The notes under the pieces were generated by a model. It made no database searches. It was not told the origin of the DNA and saw nothing but the letters and a program-made list of their open reading frames with translations. The position numbers and the translations under genes are program-made. From Thermobaculum terrenum ATCC BAA-798 (lineage in GTDB: Bacteria > Chloroflexota > Chloroflexia > Thermobaculales > Thermobaculaceae): a stretch of DNA of 64,000 bases. Each line of letters starts with the position of its first letter. Positions within the stretch are counted from its first letter, which is position 1. Where the stretch lies: assembly GCF_000025005.1 (NCBI RefSeq), contig NC_013525.1:1514501-1578500 (forward strand). The letters are read 5' to 3'. Of this stretch, positions 44,882 through 53,926 are shown piece by piece.

Positions 44882-44971
44882 CGGAGAGGGTGGGATTCGA
44901 ACCCACGAGGCGGGATTTACCGCCTACGCGATTTCCAGTCGCGCGCACTAGACCAACTATGCGACCTCTCC
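44882..44971 (-). tRNA. tRNA-Ser (GGA)
   Basis: Read on the minus strand: acceptor GGAGAGG pairs with CCTCTCC, anticodon arm CGCGA-CTGGAAA-TCGCG with anticodon GGA, and a long variable arm (GGCGG...CCGCC) as expected for Ser. Discriminator G; CCA is not encoded. Confidence 0.93.
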
Positions 44972-44998
44972 GCGTATACACGCTCAGGAATCCCTGAG

Positions 44999-45084
44999 CG
45001 GAGGGGGTGGGATTCGAACCCACGAGGGCTCATCGCCCTGCCCGCTTTCGAGGCGGGTGCACTAGTCCACTATGCGACCCCTCC
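44999..45084 (-). tRNA. tRNA-Ser (CGA)
   Basis: Read on the minus strand: acceptor GGAGGGG pairs with CCCCTCC, anticodon arm CCCGC-CTCGAAA-GCGGG with anticodon CGA, and a variable arm (GGGCGATGAGCCC). Discriminator G; CCA not encoded. Between it and the next tRNA-Ser lies an 8-bp inverted repeat (44981-45000) that could be a processing or termination signal. Confidence 0.93.
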
Positions 45085-45128
45085 AGCGTGTTAGTATACC
45101 AAACTACTATATATGCGTTTCAAGGGTA

Positions 45129-46127
45129 TTACCTCTCGGCAGCACTCTGAGAGCCGTAAAGAGAGTTCCTTACGAACCTATGCAGATAATTCCAGTTGTT
45201 ATTTCTGGGATACAGGATGTACTGTCCATCGCTGCTCATACCCTGATCGAGGGCATTATCGAGCCCTAAAACCACTGATCTCTTATCATCTATTTTTCTA
45301 CCAAATATGCTTGCAAGATCCCTGACCGATAGATTGGTCTTTATATCATCCTGCACAGCATCAGCAAGCTTGAACCCTCTTATAATGCCAGTTGGCGAGA
45401 GTAGCTTACGCTTGATCGCAGATACCACTAACTGCTGTCTAGCAGCCCGCGCAAAGTCACTAGACTCTCGGGGGTCATTCGTATACCTAGCTCTGGCATA
45501 ACGTATAGCTTCTTCGCCATCCATATGTTGCACACCCTTTTTGAACCTTATAGTAATCCATTTATAGTTTATTCTCGGATCATCATTAGCTGGATACTTT
45601 GCGGTAAAAGACCTAGGGACATTTACATCGACCCCCCCGAGTGCATCTACTAGATCTCTAAAGCCATTAAAGTCGACCGTCATCCAGCCCTGAATGGGAA
45701 TGCCTAGTGCATGAGATATATCCTCTGCGGCAGCCGCAGCCGCTTTGCGGTGATTACGAGTCTGCGCAAATGCATAAGCATAGGCGGCATTTATTTTACG
45801 ATAGTAGCCAGAGCCGTAAGGTGATTCTACCCAGAGGTCTCTAGGAATGCTAAGACGAGATGCAGGACCTCCATTTAAGGGCACGCTATATATCATCAAG
45901 GAATCCGTCAAGTAAGCTCCATCATGATTACCACCGCCATAACCCATAACTAATAGATTAAAGTGCCCCTCTTTACGAGCTAGTTGGTTAATATCTGACT
46001 CCAAGGCGCTTTTGCGGCTAATTGCCATACTGAAAGCATTCGCTCGATTGTAGGCAAATATGCCAAACACCACGGTAGCAATAAGCAATATTACTATTAC
46101 TAAAGATGCTAACTTTATAACCCTCAT
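45129..46127 (-). CDS. LytR-CpsA-Psr (LCP) family protein
   Basis: 332 residues. One N-terminal membrane segment (about 5-27) and an extracellular LCP domain with SRLSIPRDLWVESP, YRKINAAYAYA, GGVDVNVPRSF and RYARARYTNDPRESSDFARA, which include the Arg and Asp residues that bind the lipid pyrophosphate. LCP enzymes attach glycopolymers to peptidoglycan in Gram-positive bacteria. With the WecG-type gene at 5 kb this argues for a wall-linked glycopolymer. It is divergent from the PRC-barrel-like gene. Confidence 0.93.
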   Translation of the reverse strand: MRVIKLASLVIVILLIATVVFGIFAYNRANAFSMAISRKSALESDINQLARKEGHFNLLVMGYGGGNHDGAYLTDSLMIYSVPLNGGPASRLSIPRDLWVESPYGSGYYRKINAAYAYAFAQTRNHRKAAAAAAEDISHALGIPIQGWMTVDFNGFRDLVDALGGVDVNVPRSFTAKYPANDDPRINYKWITIRFKKGVQHMDGEEAIRYARARYTNDPRESSDFARAARQQLVVSAIKRKLLSPTGIIRGFKLADAVQDDIKTNLSVRDLASIFGRKIDDKRSVVLGLDNALDQGMSSDGQYILYPRNNNWNYLHRFVRNSLYGSQSAAER

Positions 46128-46264
46128 CTTATACAGAAAACTTCTCCTAGTAGCCGAAACTGTTTAGTTACCTCTAATAATGATAACGAAACACATAAGT
46201 ATTAGTTTTTCGGCACCGTTATTGCTAATCCTATTTTTACAAAGATCCTTAGGAGAAGAGGAGC

Positions 46265-46708
46265 ATGAACCATATAGTAAGCGAAGGCATGGATGTCATA
46301 GATGCTACTGGAAACAAATTAGGGGAGATAACCAAAGTATGGGAAGAAAAAGAGAGAATCATTGAAGGTTCAGAGGAACAACCAGAAGGCAGAGGTATCA
46401 ATCCCCCTACTCCCGCAAGTGGTCCCCCAACGGGCGATTTCATAAGAGCCGGAATGGCCCCTAGAGAATCTCTTATAGAACCTAGTCTACAACCTACCAC
46501 CGACTTCGATGAGAAGCTAGCAAATGAACCCCTACAAACCGCTGGAGGGGGTTATATGCAAGTAAAGATTGCCGGGCTACTCTCAAAGAGCCTGTACATT
46601 CCTATGACAGCTATAAAGGAAGTTCGTGAGCAGCAGGTACTACTCAGATTTACCAAGGATGAGCTGGAGAACATGGGGGCTGGCAACAAGCCAGACTGGC
46701 TCACTTAA
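46265..46708 (+). CDS. PRC-barrel/DUF2171-like protein with central insert
   Basis: 147 residues. The first ~28 residues (GMDVIDATGNKLGEITKVWE) and the last ~55 (YMQVKIAGLLSKSLYIPMTA, then VLLRFTKDELENMGAG) resemble the two halves of a PRC-barrel/DUF2171 domain. Between them is an unusual Pro/Gly/Glu-rich insert of about 60 residues. A GAGGAG-type site precedes the ATG. The function is not known. Its end overlaps the convergent response regulator by 8 bases. Confidence 0.7.
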   Translation: MNHIVSEGMDVIDATGNKLGEITKVWEEKERIIEGSEEQPEGRGINPPTPASGPPTGDFIRAGMAPRESLIEPSLQPTTDFDEKLANEPLQTAGGGYMQVKIAGLLSKSLYIPMTAIKEVREQQVLLRFTKDELENMGAGNKPDWLT

Positions 46709-47402
46709 CGGGCTGGGGAGCCCTTAGCATATATCCTATGCCCCGTATGGTGTGTATCATATCGGGCTCGCCGCCAGCCGTTAGCTTGGAACGTAGGTAG
46801 CTTATGTAGACTTTTACGGCATCAGAGTCTATGTCAAAGGAATAACCCCATACACGTTCGAATATGGCCTCTTTACTTACAACGTGCCCCTCGTTGCGAG
46901 CCAAGAATTCCAACAAGTCAAACTCACGTGTAGTAAGATCAAGCTTACGCTCACCCCTCATAGCCTCTCTAGAAGCTAGGTTGAGAGTTAGATCACCAAC
47001 TCTGATGATACTCTTCTCCTGAGGCTGCCTCCTCCTCAATGAAGCTCTGATCCGCGCCAGAAGCTCCTCAAAATTGAACGGCTTAGTTATGTAATCATCT
47101 GCACCAGCATCAAGGCCTGCTATCTTGTCTTCAGTTGCGTCCTTCGCAGTAAGAATAATAATAGGCAAATCAGGATCTAGTCCTTCTCGCAGCCGCCTGC
47201 ATACCTCTTCCCCACTCATCTCAGGAAGCATTAGGTCCAAGATTACGAGATCGGGAGGATTATCCCTGGCCTTATCCAGCCCCTCTTCGCCTGAAGCTGC
47301 AGTATCGACCAGGTAACCCTTAAACGTTAGCCCTCTGCGCAGAAGGTCAGCTATTTGATGTTCGTCCTCGATTACTAAGATTCTTGCCTGCTGGTTAGAC
47401 AT
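46701..47402 (-). CDS. OmpR-family response regulator
   Basis: 233 residues: receiver (VIEDEHQIADLLRR, phospho-acceptor Asp in LVILDLMLPEMSG, TAKDATEDK, TKPFNFEE) and winged-helix DNA-binding domain (LDLTTREFDLLEFLARNEGH, VWGYSFDIDSDAVKVYISYL, GYMLR). The layout matches MprA/PhoP types. No kinase is adjacent; the only kinase in the window is at 57-58.6 kb. The ATG lies 11 bases behind an extended -10 box. Confidence 0.94.
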   Translation of the reverse strand: MSNQQARILVIEDEHQIADLLRRGLTFKGYLVDTAASGEEGLDKARDNPPDLVILDLMLPEMSGEEVCRRLREGLDPDLPIIILTAKDATEDKIAGLDAGADDYITKPFNFEELLARIRASLRRRQPQEKSIIRVGDLTLNLASREAMRGERKLDLTTREFDLLEFLARNEGHVVSKEAIFERVWGYSFDIDSDAVKVYISYLRSKLTAGGEPDMIHTIRGIGYMLRAPQPVK

Positions 47403-47413
47403 ATCTCTACGAG

Positions 47414-47422
47414 ATTATACCA
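47414..47422 (-). promoter_or_regulatory. Extended -10 promoter of the OmpR regulator gene
   Basis: On the minus strand TGGTATAAT forms an extended -10 with a perfect TATAAT (47419-47414). The predicted start is about 5 bases before the ATG at 47402, too close for a ribosome-binding site. Confidence 0.6.
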
Positions 47423-47535
47423 GCGATAGCAAAAATAAATAGTAGCACACTAGATACCTAATCATGCCTAGCCTTTATATAGTAACCTACCAACTATTAC
47501 AATAAGCTTGTAAATATACTTTTTTGGAGGCGAAG

Positions 47536-49110
47536 TTGGAGTTTAGGGTCCTAGTTGCTGATCCCATAGCCCCCGAAGGTGTCGAATTACTTCAAAAATA
47601 CTCCCAGGTAGATGTCAAGACTGGTTTGTCGGAGCCCGATCTCATACAGGCCATACCTCAATACGATGCGCTCGTGGTGCGAAGTGAAACTAAGGTCACA
47701 TCACGGATCATCGAGGCAGGCGATAGGCTTCAAGTGATTGCTAGAGCAGGAATCGGGGTCGATAACATAGATGTGGATGCTGCCACAAAAAGAGGCATAC
47801 TCGTTGTCAATGCACCTCTAGGTAATACCGTAGCCGCTGCTGAGCATGCCATAGCGCTAATTTTATCCTTGGCAAGAAACATTCCTCAGGCAGACGCGTC
47901 AATTAGGCGAGGAGAGTGGCAGAGAAGCAAGTTCATGGGCGTAGAGCTTGCCGGGAAAACCCTAGGGATAGTAGGGCTGGGCAAGGTAGGCGCAGAGGTG
48001 GCTCGGAGAGCAAGGTCCTTCAATATGAACCTATTGGCATACGACCCATATGTATCAGCAAGCATTGCCGAAAGTCTAGGAGCTCGGTTGGTTTCTCTAG
48101 ATGAATTATTGAGAAACTCCGACATAGTAACTGTCCATGTACCACTACTTCCAAGCACGCGTAATCTAATCAGCAGTAGTGAATTTGACATCATGAAGCC
48201 TGACGCATTGCTAGTCAATGTAGCAAGAGGGGGCGTGGTCAATGAAGAGGCACTCGTAGAGGCCCTGAAAGAAGGCAAGATTGCAGGAGCAGCCTTGGAC
48301 GTTTATGAAAAAGAGCCTCTACCACCAGACAGCCCCATTATACATTTGGAGCATACAGTACTAACTCCGCACCTGGGAGCATCGACCAAGGAAGCGCAAG
48401 TTAAGGTTGCACTCGAGGTAGCTGAGCAAGTCATTGATGTACTTAATGGCAGGCCGGCAAGAGGGGCAGTCAATGCTCCCTCCCTACCTCCAGAACTACT
48501 TGCTGGAGAGCTTGGTCATTACATAGAGTTAGCAGACAAACTCGGTAGGCTGTACACACAGGTGCATGGCTTTAGCCATACGGGCATAGAGATAGTGTAC
48601 TGCGGCGACTTGGCAAGTCAGGACCATAGATTGATACGTAGCGCTGTTTTGCGAGGGTTGCTAGAGCCCATTAGCAGCGAGAGGATCAGCTTTGTGAACG
48701 CAGAGATTATGGCCCAGGAGAGAGGCTTGAGAGTAACTGAAGCCACAGGAATGGCCCCAGAAGGCTATACCAGCAGCTTGAGGTTGCAGAGCGCAGAGGG
48801 CGTGCTAGAGGGTACGGTAATAGGCGAAGAACAGAGAGTAATAAGATTGGACAAATTCCCCGTGGACTTTATCCCCAGTGGCTACTTCTTGTTCTGCCCT
48901 CACATTGATAGACCAGGTGTGATCGGTGCAATAGGTACTATACTTGGTAATCACAACATCAACATCAGCGCCGCTATGAGCGGCAGACTTGCCCCACGAG
49001 GTGAGACTATGCTGGTGCTCACATTAGATGAGCCTGTGCCAGATGAGGTATGTGAGGAAATCAGGCAGAAAGTCCCTGGTATAGGTAATCTAACACGCGC
49101 AAGTCTATAA
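47536..49110 (+). CDS. serA: D-3-phosphoglycerate dehydrogenase SerA
   Basis: About 524 residues, the long bacterial form. It has a substrate domain, an NAD domain with GIVGLGKVGAEVARRARSF, catalytic Arg in VNVARGGVVNEEAL, Glu in YEKEPL and His in TPHLGASTKEAQ, an intervening ASB domain, and a C-terminal ACT domain (RPGVIGAIGTILGNHNINIS), which usually mediates serine feedback. I choose the TTG at 47536 because GGAGG (47526-47530) is its ribosome site; an earlier in-frame TTG at 47524 overlaps that site. proC follows. Confidence 0.95.
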   Translation: MEFRVLVADPIAPEGVELLQKYSQVDVKTGLSEPDLIQAIPQYDALVVRSETKVTSRIIEAGDRLQVIARAGIGVDNIDVDAATKRGILVVNAPLGNTVAAAEHAIALILSLARNIPQADASIRRGEWQRSKFMGVELAGKTLGIVGLGKVGAEVARRARSFNMNLLAYDPYVSASIAESLGARLVSLDELLRNSDIVTVHVPLLPSTRNLISSSEFDIMKPDALLVNVARGGVVNEEALVEALKEGKIAGAALDVYEKEPLPPDSPIIHLEHTVLTPHLGASTKEAQVKVALEVAEQVIDVLNGRPARGAVNAPSLPPELLAGELGHYIELADKLGRLYTQVHGFSHTGIEIVYCGDLASQDHRLIRSAVLRGLLEPISSERISFVNAEIMAQERGLRVTEATGMAPEGYTSSLRLQSAEGVLEGTVIGEEQRVIRLDKFPVDFIPSGYFLFCPHIDRPGVIGAIGTILGNHNINISAAMSGRLAPRGETMLVLTLDEPVPDEVCEEIRQKVPGIGNLTRASL

Positions 49111-49126
49111 CCCAGGAGCAATAACT

Positions 49127-49972
49127 ATGAGTTCGTTAGGCTCAGCTACCGTGTCTTTCATAGGCGCAGGAGCCATGGCCGAGGCTATGATAGCTGGTGT
49201 ACTAAACCGGCAGCTGATCAGGCCAGAGCAGGTGCACGCAAGCCACCCTAGAGCTGACAGACGTCAGGAACTGCAAACTAGATACGGAATCAACGTGCAT
49301 CATATGAACCTGGAAGCAGCCCAAGCCGGCGATATAGTAGTACTAACCATCAAGCCTCAGATCCTCAAGAGGGTAATCCCCGAATTGCGGGGCAACTTGA
49401 GAGCAGACCAACTGGTACTGAGCATAATAGCTGGAGCTCCAATTCATGCCTTGGCAACTGGGCTGCTGCATCCAGCCATAGCCAGAGCAATGCCCAACAC
49501 CCCAGCACAGATAGGCCAGGGAATGACAGTATGGACCACCACCCATGAAGTACATCATGATCAGAAAGCTCAGGTAAAAGAGTTGCTTGGGGCACTCGGT
49601 AAGGAGATCTGGGTCGAGGACGAACAGATGGTAGATATGGCTACAGCGTTGAGTGGTACTGGGCCTACCTATGTATTTATGGTGATGGAAGCGCTTATAG
49701 ATGCAGGTGTACACCTAGGATTTTCAAGACGAGTGGCTACAGAGCTGGTGGAGCAGACGATGCTCGGGTCGGTAATGTTTGCGCTGGAGACCAGAAAACA
49801 CCCAGCAGAGCTACGCAACATGGTGACATCCCCAGGAGGAACTTCAGCTGAAGCCATATACCAGATGGAGAAGGGAGCTCTTAGGACAGTACTCTCTAAG
49901 GCTGTTTACGCAGCTTTCCTACGCACTCAAACACTAAGTGAGAGTGTGAGCAAAAATATCGACAAAGAATAA
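49127..49972 (+). CDS. proC: Pyrroline-5-carboxylate reductase ProC
   Basis: 281 residues. The last enzyme of proline synthesis. NAD(P)-binding SFIGAGAMAEAMIAGVL, ISIIAG-like LSIIAGAPIHAL, ARAMPNTPAQIGQGM, and the C-terminal signature region VDMATALSGTGPTYVFMVME and TSPGGTSAEAI are present. It starts 16 bases after serA with an AGGAG site and is co-transcribed. A terminator follows directly. Confidence 0.96.
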   Translation: MSSLGSATVSFIGAGAMAEAMIAGVLNRQLIRPEQVHASHPRADRRQELQTRYGINVHHMNLEAAQAGDIVVLTIKPQILKRVIPELRGNLRADQLVLSIIAGAPIHALATGLLHPAIARAMPNTPAQIGQGMTVWTTTHEVHHDQKAQVKELLGALGKEIWVEDEQMVDMATALSGTGPTYVFMVMEALIDAGVHLGFSRRVATELVEQTMLGSVMFALETRKHPAELRNMVTSPGGTSAEAIYQMEKGALRTVLSKAVYAAFLRTQTLSESVSKNIDKE

Positions 49973-50013
49973 TACCGTCCGAACCCTGGTACTGGTACTA
50001 GGTTCGGACGGTA
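49973..50013. terminator. Terminator after proC
   Basis: TACCGTCCGAACC (49973-49985) pairs perfectly with GGTTCGGACGGTA (50001-50013) around a 15-base loop. It begins right at the proC stop and lies between convergent genes, so it may serve the ABC permease gene as well. Confidence 0.8.
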
Positions 50014-50030
50014 CCCAGCCAAGATTGATA

Positions 50031-50852
50031 TTATCCGCTCCTCTTCAGTCTACCCGTGCGCTTAGCGTAATGCTCAACTTTCAGGAATATCCATACACCA
50101 ATTGGTATGCTTACCACACCTGTTATGACTAGTGGGACTAACACATCACCGAGTTGAGCAACTCCATTCCCCTCCATAAGCGTACGCCTCATACCCTCTA
50201 GCACGTAGGTAGCTGGCGATATCTTAGCTAGGGGCTGCATCCAACCTGGTAAGACTGATATAGGATAGTAGACTCCTGACACCAGCAGCAGTATGCCGCT
50301 TATCATGAAGGTCATCTCCGCCCCCCTCTCTGTAAAGAGGAGCGGCAAGATAGAAGCCATTATACCGACACCAATAAAGCTCAGAGAACCTATTACACCT
50401 ACTACTAGTGCACCAACGTAGTTGGCCCTTGCAAGATCCAAGTCCACAAAAAGGCCAATAGCTAAAAAGAGCACAGCAGTACGTAGTAAGCCGTAAACTA
50501 CACTGAACAACGCAGTACCCAGCATATGAGTGGTGCGGCTTATAGGCGCCATAAAGGTATACTCAATAGTACCTTCCCACCTCTCCCAGGCTATCATTTC
50601 ACTTATTGAGTCGAACACAGATCTCAGATAAGCCCAGACGAGGGTGCCTATGACCAAATAAAGCACTAGATGCCTAGCATCCGTACCTTGGGCCTTTCCT
50701 ATATAAATAACCGATAGAGAACTAGTAAGGCTATATACAAAGAAAGCTAGCTCCCATCCCCAGTATCTTTTGACCAGGTTAAGGTTTCGCTCCACAAAAG
50801 CATAGCTGGCACGAAGCTCTCGAAGGAGCGTGGGTGGATTATAAGTGCTCAT
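50031..50852 (-). CDS. ABC-2 type transporter permease
   Basis: 273 residues with about six membrane segments; the sequence around GVYYPISVLPGWMQPLAKISPATYVLEGMR is the ABC-2 permease signature seen in drug and polysaccharide exporters. It pairs with the ATPase gene 24 bases upstream. The cargo is unknown. A leader hairpin lies before the ATPase gene. Confidence 0.88.
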   Translation of the reverse strand: MSTYNPPTLLRELRASYAFVERNLNLVKRYWGWELAFFVYSLTSSLSVIYIGKAQGTDARHLVLYLVIGTLVWAYLRSVFDSISEMIAWERWEGTIEYTFMAPISRTTHMLGTALFSVVYGLLRTAVLFLAIGLFVDLDLARANYVGALVVGVIGSLSFIGVGIMASILPLLFTERGAEMTFMISGILLLVSGVYYPISVLPGWMQPLAKISPATYVLEGMRRTLMEGNGVAQLGDVLVPLVITGVVSIPIGVWIFLKVEHYAKRTGRLKRSG

Positions 50853-50876
50853 ACTGTTGAAACTCCTAATCGCGTA

Positions 50877-51776
50877 TTAATCCTCTATTTCTTGCTCATC
50901 TTCTTCAAGGCTGCGACCGGTGAAGAACATGAAAGTATCCTCAAGAGTAGGTGCAGGATTTGCAGGAGTCGCTACCATACTCTTCAGCTCCTGTGGTGTC
51001 CCTTCAACTATCAGCTTACCCTTATCAATGATGGCTATCCTGTCACAGAGCGCGTCAGCTTCCGCCATATCATGCGTGGTCAGGAGTATAGTGGCATCGT
51101 GCTCTTCCCTAAGCTGCTTGACTAGTTGCTGCACATCTAGTTTAGATCTGGGATCAAGACCAGTTGTTGGTTCATCAAGCAGTAACAACACCGGAGTAGT
51201 CAGGAAGGCTCTAGCTATCGCCACCTTCTGCTGCATCCCACGCGACATCTGCTCTAGGGGGCGAGAAAATCGATCAGGGGGTATGCCTAGCCTGCTTAGA
51301 ATTTCAGGAATTTCTCTTCTAGCCCTAGAGGGAGGGACACCATAGAGCCTAGTAGCATACATTAGGTTCTCCACTGGCGACAGCTTCTTAAAAAAGCTGG
51401 CCTCCACTGATACCCTGTTTAGAAGCCTTTTGACCATCTTCTCCTGCTTCACAACATCGAAACCGAAAACCTTTATCTCCCCACCATCTGGTATCAGAAG
51501 GGTAGACATCAGCCTTATTAAAGTGCTCTTACCAGAGCCATTGGCCCCAAGTATCCCATAGATTTCGTTCCTCTTCACGCTGAGCGATATATGGTCCACA
51601 GCCACGACCTGTTGAGGTTTCTCAACCTCAGCAGTTCCTCTGAACTTTTCTAAGAAAGACCTTCCTCCAAATGTCTTGTAAGCATCTCTTACTAGTAATG
51701 CATACTCCTGGTCCAACACTCCTATCAAAGATGACTTGTTGGCTGTGGAAAGAGAAGAATTACTACTTAGACCCAC
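50877..51776 (-). CDS. ABC-2 type transporter ATP-binding protein
   Basis: 299 residues. Walker A GANGSGKSTLIRLM, signature MSRGMQQKV, Walker B LLLLDEPTTGLD, H-loop TTHDMAEAD. About 40 residues precede the ATPase core (LVRDAYKTFGGRSFLEKFRG), typical of the ABC-2/NatA-like group. GTG start with GGAGG 6 bases upstream. It is the first gene of the two-gene operon. Confidence 0.92.
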   Translation of the reverse strand: MGLSSNSSLSTANKSSLIGVLDQEYALLVRDAYKTFGGRSFLEKFRGTAEVEKPQQVVAVDHISLSVKRNEIYGILGANGSGKSTLIRLMSTLLIPDGGEIKVFGFDVVKQEKMVKRLLNRVSVEASFFKKLSPVENLMYATRLYGVPPSRARREIPEILSRLGIPPDRFSRPLEQMSRGMQQKVAIARAFLTTPVLLLLDEPTTGLDPRSKLDVQQLVKQLREEHDATILLTTHDMAEADALCDRIAIIDKGKLIVEGTPQELKSMVATPANPAPTLEDTFMFFTGRSLEEDEQEIED

Positions 51777-52123
51777 GCTGTTCCTCCTTCAGAAAAATGG
51801 CAAACAAATAGGCCGCTAGCAGAGCCCTTACTCTCCGCCACGGCCTAATCGTTTGATCTAATTGGGCGATAAAACTATGTCAGCCGAAGGGATGCTTCTG
51901 GCGGAGAGGATACAGTTGCCACACTCGTAGACGAACAGAGCTTAGCAACCTGCCGATACTATGCGAACCAGTTACGTTGCTGATGCTCATCGTCCTCTCC
52001 ACCTTGTCGTTGTCAACCACTACTATAGCGACATTAGAAGAAGAAAGCAACCGAAAACGATATATTCGCTGAAGCAAAATTTGACTAACCAATGAGCAAT
52101 GACCCATAATAACAATCAGTATT
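51777..52123. other. Non-coding gap upstream of the ABC-2 operon
   Basis: No convincing gene. It holds a two-part inverted repeat (TAGGCCG at 51809-51815 with CGGCCTA at 51841-51847, and inside it AGAG/CTCT around CCCTTA) that would form a hairpin in the leader of the minus-strand ABC operon. A 75-codon minus-strand frame (51880-52107) lacks a ribosome site and family features, so I leave it out. Confidence 0.5.
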
Positions 52124-52198
52124 GCCGACGTAGCTCAGCGGTAGAGCAACTGTTTCGTAAACAGTAGGCCGAGGGTTCGAATCCCTCCGTCGGCTCCA
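52124..52198 (+). tRNA. tRNA-Thr (CGT)
   Basis: Acceptor GCCGACG pairs with CGTCGGC, anticodon arm ACTGT-TTCGTAA-ACAGT with anticodon CGT, T arm GGGTTCGAATCCC, and CCA encoded at 52196-52198. Confidence 0.94.
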
Positions 52199-52415
52199 CT
52201 CACGGTATTTTGCACTGTAGAAGACTAGCAGTTCCACCTGGTAACGGTACGTCCACAGCTTCCAATATGCTTTTCTACTGAAATCTCCACTTCAGCTGTT
52301 ATTACCTAGGTGATTGCTTAGCCATACTCATATGCAATACCCCAGTACTGGCTTTTCCTGATACCCCTTCCTGGAGTAGAATGCATGTGTTACTAGTTAG
52401 CTTTGGAGGATGGTA

Positions 52416-52844
52416 GTGAAAACCGTTACTGTCCACTCTCGTGAGGGATATCAACAGGAGATCATGGCTGGAAGCCACGCCTTTATGTCAGACCTTCCGA
52501 TAAGCGAGGGAGGTAATGAGACAGCTCCTGAACCCTACGATCTTCTACTAGCAGCTCTTGGAGCATGTACCTCGATGACACTGCGAATGTACGCAGAACG
52601 AAAAGGATGGGATCTTGAGGATATAAGGGTTGAGCTAAGCATCCACAAGTCTCCAGGGGAGAAAGACGTTATTCACAAGAAAATCGAAGTAACAGGAGAC
52701 CTTACGGAGGATCAGATAGAGCGTCTTAGATATATTGCCACTAGGTGCCCTGTTAACCTCACTCTACGCCGAGGGGTAGAGATGGAGGAAGAAATACAGC
52801 TTGCAAGCACCTATCAGGCAACGACAAATATCCCTAGAGATTAG
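52416..52844 (+). CDS. OsmC-family protein
   Basis: About 142 residues of the OsmC/Ohr/YhfA superfamily, thiol-dependent peroxide reductases and relatives. The segments PYDLLLAALGACTSMTLRMY (one conserved Cys) and YIATRCPVNLTLRRG (second Cys) match. It is closest in layout to the YhfA-like branch. I choose the GTG at 52416, 6 bases after GGAGG; the ATG at 52410 touches that site. It stands alone between tRNA-Thr and the second ABC operon. Confidence 0.88.
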   Translation: MKTVTVHSREGYQQEIMAGSHAFMSDLPISEGGNETAPEPYDLLLAALGACTSMTLRMYAERKGWDLEDIRVELSIHKSPGEKDVIHKKIEVTGDLTEDQIERLRYIATRCPVNLTLRRGVEMEEEIQLASTYQATTNIPRD

Positions 52845-52945
52845 TGATAACAATATAAAAATCATCCTTGACTTCGATAATACTTGAACATCCATAATTG
52901 TTCCTGCCATCAGAAACCGATTAAGCAACATCAGGAGAGCAAATC

Positions 52946-53926
52946 TTGGACTCTATAGTCACGGTTAGAGCCTTAAGAAAGGTTTATCATGTCCCTGAGC
53001 GTGAAGCTGGCGTTGTATCAGCAGTAGCAAGTTTATTCAATCGCAAAACTCGCGAGGTAGTAGCAGTAGATAGCATCTACTTTGACTTGCCTCCGGGAGA
53101 GGTAGTAGGCTTTCTGGGACCAAATGGAGCCGGAAAGACTACTACCCTCAAGATGCTCTCGGGACTGTTGTATCCCACATCGGGAGAAGCACTTGTGCTA
53201 GGACATCATCCCTGGCGTCGAGAAAGAAAATTCCTGCAGCAGATCACCCTTGTTATGGGGCAACGTACACAACTTTGGTGGGATATCCCAGTAATAGATT
53301 CGTTTGAGATGTATAGGGCTATATACGAGATCCCTCATAAACAGTACAGACACACACTGGATGAGCTTACCGAACTACTGGAATTAGCGCCTTTGCTCCG
53401 CAAGCCAGTACGCAATCTTAGCCTCGGAGAACGCATGAAGTGTGAGTTCGCCGCTGCACTGCTTCACAGACCCAGGATTCTCTTCTTGGACGAACCCACC
53501 ATAGGCCTGGATGTAACCATGCAGGCGCGAATCAGAGCATTTATCAAAGAGTATAACCAAAGGTATGGATCAACAGTATTACTTACTAGCCACTACATGG
53601 CAGACGTAGAGGCTCTATGCAAAAGGGTCATAGTTATTCATCACGGCACTATCCTGTATGATGGTGACCTTCTTGGTCTAGTACACAGGTTCTCCCCTGA
53701 AAAGACGATTGTTGTGGAGCTTAGAGAAGGTAGTTTTGATCTCTCTCACTTCGGGCGAGTTATAGAGCAAGATGGTGCGAGGGTAGTCCTCAGGGTATCT
53801 AAAGATGACACACCCAGGATCACATCACAGCTACTAGCCAACTTGCCAGTGCTAGATCTAACCGTAGAGGACCCCCCTATCGAGGAAGTCATAGGACAGG
53901 TATTCGCCCAGCAGGAGGTAGCATGA
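52946..53926 (+). CDS. ABC transporter ATP-binding protein (COG4586 type)
   Basis: 326 residues. Walker A GPNGAGKTTTLKML, signature LSLGERMKCEFA, Walker B ILFLDEPTIGLD, H-loop TSHYMAD. The N-terminal stretch before the core and the VMGQRTQLWWDIPVIDSF segment are typical of the COG4586 exporters, which work with two different ABC-2 permeases, as encoded next. TTG start. The cargo is unknown. A 4-base overlap with the next gene shows coupling. Confidence 0.92.
   Translation: MDSIVTVRALRKVYHVPEREAGVVSAVASLFNRKTREVVAVDSIYFDLPPGEVVGFLGPNGAGKTTTLKMLSGLLYPTSGEALVLGHHPWRRERKFLQQITLVMGQRTQLWWDIPVIDSFEMYRAIYEIPHKQYRHTLDELTELLELAPLLRKPVRNLSLGERMKCEFAAALLHRPRILFLDEPTIGLDVTMQARIRAFIKEYNQRYGSTVLLTSHYMADVEALCKRVIVIHHGTILYDGDLLGLVHRFSPEKTIVVELREGSFDLSHFGRVIEQDGARVVLRVSKDDTPRITSQLLANLPVLDLTVEDPPIEEVIGQVFAQQEVA

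Noticed and set aside
51880-52107. 75-codon minus-strand open frame
   Set aside because: No ribosome site, no family features, and it lies in a gap with leader-like structure.
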